DNA from: Rhizobium sp. CG5
GTDB taxonomy: Bacteria > Pseudomonadota > Alphaproteobacteria > Rhizobiales > Rhizobiaceae
Length of the DNA stretch: 62,816 nt
Assembly: GCF_023701945.1 (NCBI RefSeq)
Contig: NZ_JABAEF010000015.1
Coordinates: forward strand, 110,227 to 173,042
Direction of reading: 5' to 3'
The notes below the pieces were generated by a model. That model did no database searches and was not told where the DNA came from. It saw only the letters and a program-made list of their open reading frames with translations. Both the position numbers and the translations under genes were made by a program. Shown piece after piece: positions 59,417 to 62,816 of this stretch (the first letter of the stretch is position 1; each line of letters starts with the position of its first letter).

Positions 59417-61686
59417 TAATCCGACACTATTCGTTGTCACTGGCGGATCGCCTGGAGATCGAACTGCGGAGACGTAATCACAACCGGCTCGGCTTTGCCA
59501 TCCAGCTATGTCTGATGCGATACCCAGGCCGAGTGCTGGGGGCAGAAGAAGCTCCGCCTCCCGCCATGCTGAGATATGTTGCTGATCAGATCGGCGCCGC
59601 CCCGGAATCATTTGCCCTCTATGCACGCCGTGAAGAAACCCGGCGCGATCACACGGCGCGCTTGATGGTGTATCTGGAAACGAGAAGCGCGATGGCGCAA
59701 GATCGCCGAGCCGCGCTGTTGGCGGCAATTCATGCGGCGACCATGTCCGACGACGGTGCTGCGATAGTCAGTTCGATTGTTGCCGCGTTTCGTGAACGCG
59801 GAGCTCTTCTGCCGACGATCGACACGATCGAACGGATTGGCCTTGCCGGCCGTGCGATAGCTCGCCGAGGGGCAGAGACAACTCTGATTAAAGACATCCC
59901 GCTTGATACGCTTCAATCATTGGATAGGCTGTTAGAAGTTGACCCGTCAATCGGCCAGACGCGCTTCCATTGGCTACGCTCGGCGCCAGAAGCGCCGGGT
60001 GCATCGAATCTGGTAGGATTGACAGAGCGGATAGCCTTTCTGCGACGGCTGGAGATCGATCCGACGTTGCAGGCGCGCATATCAGCGGGACGGTGGGACC
60101 AGATGATTCGGGAGGGTAACGCAACCCCGGCCTGGCTTGCCAACGACTTCAATGCCAGCCGTCGCCACGCTCTGATCGTGGCTCAAGTCATCAGGCTTTG
60201 CCAGAAGCTCACGGACGAGGCGGTGACGATGTTCATCAAGCTCATGGGTAAGTTGTTCTCGCAAGCCAACAACCGAAAGAAGCAGCGACAGATGGATTGC
60301 AGAGCGAACACCGCCAAAGCGCTACGCATGTTCCTCGATACGATCTCGGCGCTACAGTCCGCCAACGACCATGGTCGGAATGCATTGGATGTTCTCGACC
60401 AAAAAGTCGGCTGGGACCGACTGCTTCGGATGAAGCCTGAGCTGGAGTCGATGGTCGACGACAACGAGGCGCCGCCGTTGACCGTAGCAGCCGAGCAATA
60501 TGCGACCGTCCACAAATACACTGGTGCGTTCCTTCAGGCCTTCACGTTCCGCTCGGCGCGTCGCCACGATCCGCTTCTCGCGGCAATTGGACTGCTCAAA
60601 CGGCTTTATGCCGAAAAGCGGCGGACACTCCCGGATCGCGTCCCGCTCACCCACCTCAGCCAAACTGATCGGCGGCTCATCTTCGAACGGGAAAAACCCG
60701 ATCGCCGTCTCTACGAGATCGCAACGCTCGCCGCTCTGCGAGACCGGCTTAGATCTGCGGAGATCTGGATCGACGGCAGCCGATCTTTCCGGCCGATTGA
60801 CGAGCATCTGATGCCACGGTCAACATTCATCACAATGAAGGAAGAGGATCGTCTTGGATTGGGCGTCGAAGCTGATGGCGCGCAGTGGCTTGCCGAAGCC
60901 TGTCAGATGCTCGACTTCAACCTGAAGCGCCTGGCATACAGAGCCCGATCCGGGAAGCTCGAAGGAGTTCGTCTTGAGGCCGGAACGTTGATCGTTACAC
61001 CAACCGCCGGCGAAGTCCCTGTGGCCGCCGAGGAACTGAATGCAGAGATCAGCGACATGTATCCGCTGATCGAGGTTCCCGACCTGTTGAGAGACGTGCA
61101 TGAATGGACCGGCTTTGCAGATTTCTTCACGCATGTTCGCACCGGAGACGCCCCGAAAAATGTCTCCGCCATGCTTGCGGGCGTACTGGCGGATGCGACC
61201 AATCTCGGGCCCAAGCGAATGGCGGGCGCATCCAAGGGGATCAGCGCTCACCAGATCGGGTGGATGCGCACCTTCCACGCCCGATCCGAGACATATCGTG
61301 CTGCGCAAGCAGCTATTACCGATGCACACACCTGCCATCCGCATTCCCGCCTTTGGGGCAACGGCACGACATCTTCCTCAGATGGCCAATTCTTCCGAGT
61401 GAGCGACCGAGCCGCAAAGCGCGGCGACATCAATTTGCATTACGGCAGTGAACCCGGATCGAAATTCTACAGCCATCTGTCAGATCAGTACGGCTACTTC
61501 AGCATTTTGCCCATCAGTCCGACTGAAAGCGAGGCGGCTTATGTGCTCGACGGGCTCTTCGACCAGGACACGATCCTCGACATCCATGAACACTTTACCG
61601 ATACGGGTGGTGCGAGTGATCATATCTTCGGGCTGTTCGCCCTGATCTCCGCCATCTCGGACGTAAAGCTACGCCCGAAATCTCAT

Positions 61687-62660
61687 TCAAGCCGCAACGG
61701 ACTTTGTATACTGCTGTTCGCGCACCAGAAGTGCCCAGATGATTCTCGCTGTCTTGTTCGCGAGCGCGACGGTTACGACCCTTGCTGGCTTTCGGTCCAT
61801 CAGGCTTACTGCCCAATCATGACTGGCGCTGCTCCCATCCTTCGCGAAACGGATTATTGCGGTCGCACGGACAACCAATAGCTTTCGAATGTATCGTCAC
61901 CTTGCTTGCTAATGCCGCTCATGCGTTCCTTTCCCCCGGAACTGTGCGGTCTTGGCGTCAATCCCAACCAAGAGGCGAAGCGCCGCCCAGAGGAAAAATT
62001 CTTGATGTCCGATACGGCCGCGGTGATGGCGCTCGCTGTTATGGGCCCCACACCTGGTATCGAGAGAAGGCGTCGTGCCGCCGCGTCAGCCCTTACGCTG
62101 TCGACGATCTTCTTTTCGATCTTTGCGACTTCGGCGCCCAATCCCTGCAATTGACCTATAATCGTCCATAGCATCGTCCGCGCCAGTTCCGGCAAGCTGC
62201 CCTGGATCTCGTGGAAATGTTCGACAAGTTTGGGGACGTTCTTTGCCCCTCCAGCACCGATGATGCCGAATTCACTCAAATGCCCACGCAATGAATTGAT
62301 CAGCATTGTTCGCTGACGAACAAGAAGCTCTCGAACCTTATGCATCATCAGTACTGACTGTTGATCGGCAGATTTCGCAGCGACGAACCGCATGGTCGGT
62401 CGCGTTACGGCCTCACAAATAGCCTCAGCATCGGCTGCGTCTGTCTTGCCTCTTTTCACGTAGGGCTTCACGTAGCCAGCCGGCATCAGTTTGACGACAT
62501 GGCCAAGCTTTTCGATTTCCCGGGCCCAGTAATGCGAACTTCCGCAGGCTTCGATGCCCACAATGCACGGCTGGATACTGCCGAAAAACCGTAGCACCTC
62601 ACCTCGCCGAAGCTGCCGCCGGACCATAACCTTCCCAAGGTTATCGATGCCATGTACCTG
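61687..62660 (-). pseudogene. IS110-family transposase, 3' exon with frameshift
   Basis: Reading from 62660 leftwards: QVHGIDNLGKVMVRRQLRRG, CIVGIEACGSSHYWAREIEK, KTDAADAEAICEAVTRPTMR and then SIPGVGPITASAITAAV with FASWLGLTPRPHSSGGKERM, the RuvC-like and C-terminal (Ser-containing) parts of IS110/IS1111 transposases. After GISKQGDD the frame is lost near 61895; the rest (IRKLLVVRATAIIRFAKDGS to VTVALANKTARIIWALLVRE) is in another frame to 61687. The 5' part is beyond a group II intron and outside the window. Confidence 0.85.
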
Positions 62661-62816
62661 GTCGGGTAGCAGCGGCGCATTGCTGCGCCGCCGCCCCCTA
62701 AGAACCGGACATGCGGATCACCCCGCATCCGGCTCAAGCCATTCTTCAGCACCATGGTGTGGCACCGAACAACTGGACGGAGGGTTTCGCAATTCGACGG
62801 CGGACGAAGTAAGTGG
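62661..62816 (-). ncRNA. 3' part of a bacterial group II intron (runs off the window)
   Basis: The minus strand has a 34-base domain V at 62702-62735 (starts GAGCCGGATGCGG, ends CGCATGTCCGGTTC) with the AGC catalytic triad and a GTGA-type loop. A domain VI hairpin follows (GGCGGCGCAGCAATGCGCCG), and the intron ends CTACCCGAC at 62661, with AC as last bases, as expected for group II introns. Just after it the IS110 transposase reading frame begins at CAGGTACATGGC. The 5' part and any reverse transcriptase gene lie beyond 62816. Confidence 0.85.
62702..62735 (-). ncRNA. Group II intron domain V hairpin
   Basis: 34 bases with an 11-base-pair stem, a two-base bulge region and a tetraloop-like centre. 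Length, GAGCC start and GGTTC end match the conserved catalytic domain V of bacterial group II introns. Confidence 0.85.

Larger units (their letters stand above)
58312..61650 (+). mobile_element. Tn3-family transposon remnant
   Basis: Begins with the terminal repeat at 58312 and includes a tnpA gene from 58496 that has been interrupted by an IS5 element and lost its 3' end at an IS110 element near 61650. The 146 bases between the repeat and tnpA hold no gene; no resolvase or passenger gene is seen. The right boundary is approximate. Confidence 0.8.
58496..61650 (+). pseudogene. tnpA: Tn3-family transposase TnpA, interrupted and truncated
   Basis: N-terminus MAKRKLLKDQDRRKLVDIP with VDEDSL runs from 58496 to the IS5 insertion at 58570, and resumes at 59417 as IRHYSLSLADRLEIELRRRN after removal of the element and one TA. 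It then continues through about 740 residues, including QIGWMRTFHARSETYRAAQA, FSILPISPTESEAAYVLDGL and HEHFTDTGGASDHIFGLFAL, the conserved C-terminal core of Tn3 transposases with the catalytic Glu. The last 100 or so residues are replaced by IS110 sequence. The enzyme cannot be functional as it stands. Confidence 0.88.

Noticed and set aside
62486..62755. Minus-strand frame of 89 codons across the intron end
   Set aside because: It runs through domain V, domain VI and the 3' splice site, so it is RNA sequence and not a protein gene.
1..62816. Replication, partition or conjugation genes
   Set aside because: Searched by motif for RepABC, Tra/Trb/VirB and relaxase-like proteins; none was recognised, so plasmid location is only inferred from parDE and element density.

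Overview
The window reads as an accessory replicon or island, probably a plasmid, of an alphaproteobacterium of the Rhizobiales, most likely Rhizobiaceae. Supporting signs are GC-rich coding, a HmrR/CueR-type copper regulator, an HWE-family sensor kinase, promoter-like sites of the alphaproteobacterial general-stress sigma factor EcfG/RpoE2 (GGAAC-N16/17-xxTT), a parDE pair and a dense set of insertion sequences. No replication, partition or conjugation genes, no rRNA, no convincing tRNA and no CRISPR array were seen. Assignments come from reading motifs and gene order; no database search was possible.

Layout. 1-2160: end of a tartrate/isopropylmalate-dehydrogenase-type gene followed by tctB and tctA. 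2800-5731: an acyltransferase, a small secreted protein and a membrane-bound adenylate cyclase. 4.4-23.5 kb: a large copper block. It holds a leftward unit (small exported protein, lipoprotein, TolC-type protein, multicopper oxidase, cupredoxin, CusF-like protein), a rightward unit (small exported protein, DUF305, four-helix copper-storage protein), a second leftward unit (small exported Cys protein, multicopper oxidase, copper ATPase, DUF2933, a broken SRPBCC gene), a cytochrome c' gene behind a FixK/FNR box, copA with cueR/hmrR, a cyclase-YHS fusion, a Crp/Fnr regulator, a Spy-like protein and copZ. 23.7-33.1 kb: a divalent-metal block (MerR, HMA-CDF exporter, LspA, NadE) flanked by two near-identical gene copies, then a CusBA-type RND pump and a DUF411 protein.

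33.5-38.1 kb: parDE, an ISAs1-family element with its target duplication, and an orphan HWE kinase. 38.1-48.2 kb: cytochromes and a caa3-type cytochrome oxidase operon with a YdeP-like molybdopterin oxidoreductase. This block is broken by an IS21-like insertion in coxA and by apparent frameshifts in coxA, coxB, coxC and the oxidoreductase. 48.3-58.3 kb: small stress-type proteins, oxidoreductases, a UdgX glycosylase, a thiamine-diphosphate enzyme and a zinc alcohol dehydrogenase. Several of these are also frameshifted and several sit behind EcfG-like promoters. 58.3-62.8 kb: a nest of mobile elements: a Tn3-family transposon cuts a short-chain dehydrogenase gene, an IS5 element cuts its tnpA, an IS110 element removes the tnpA 3' end, and a group II intron sits in the IS110 transposase gene.

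How it works together: the left 33 kb covers copper and divalent-metal handling from sensing (MerR proteins, possibly the YHS cyclase) through export from the cytoplasm (P-type ATPases, CDF), periplasmic binding and oxidation (CusF, cupredoxin, DUF305, multicopper oxidases), storage (Csp) and trans-envelope efflux (CusBA, TolC-like protein). The right half looks like a stress and alternative-respiration region that is decaying, unless its many single-base frameshifts are sequencing errors.
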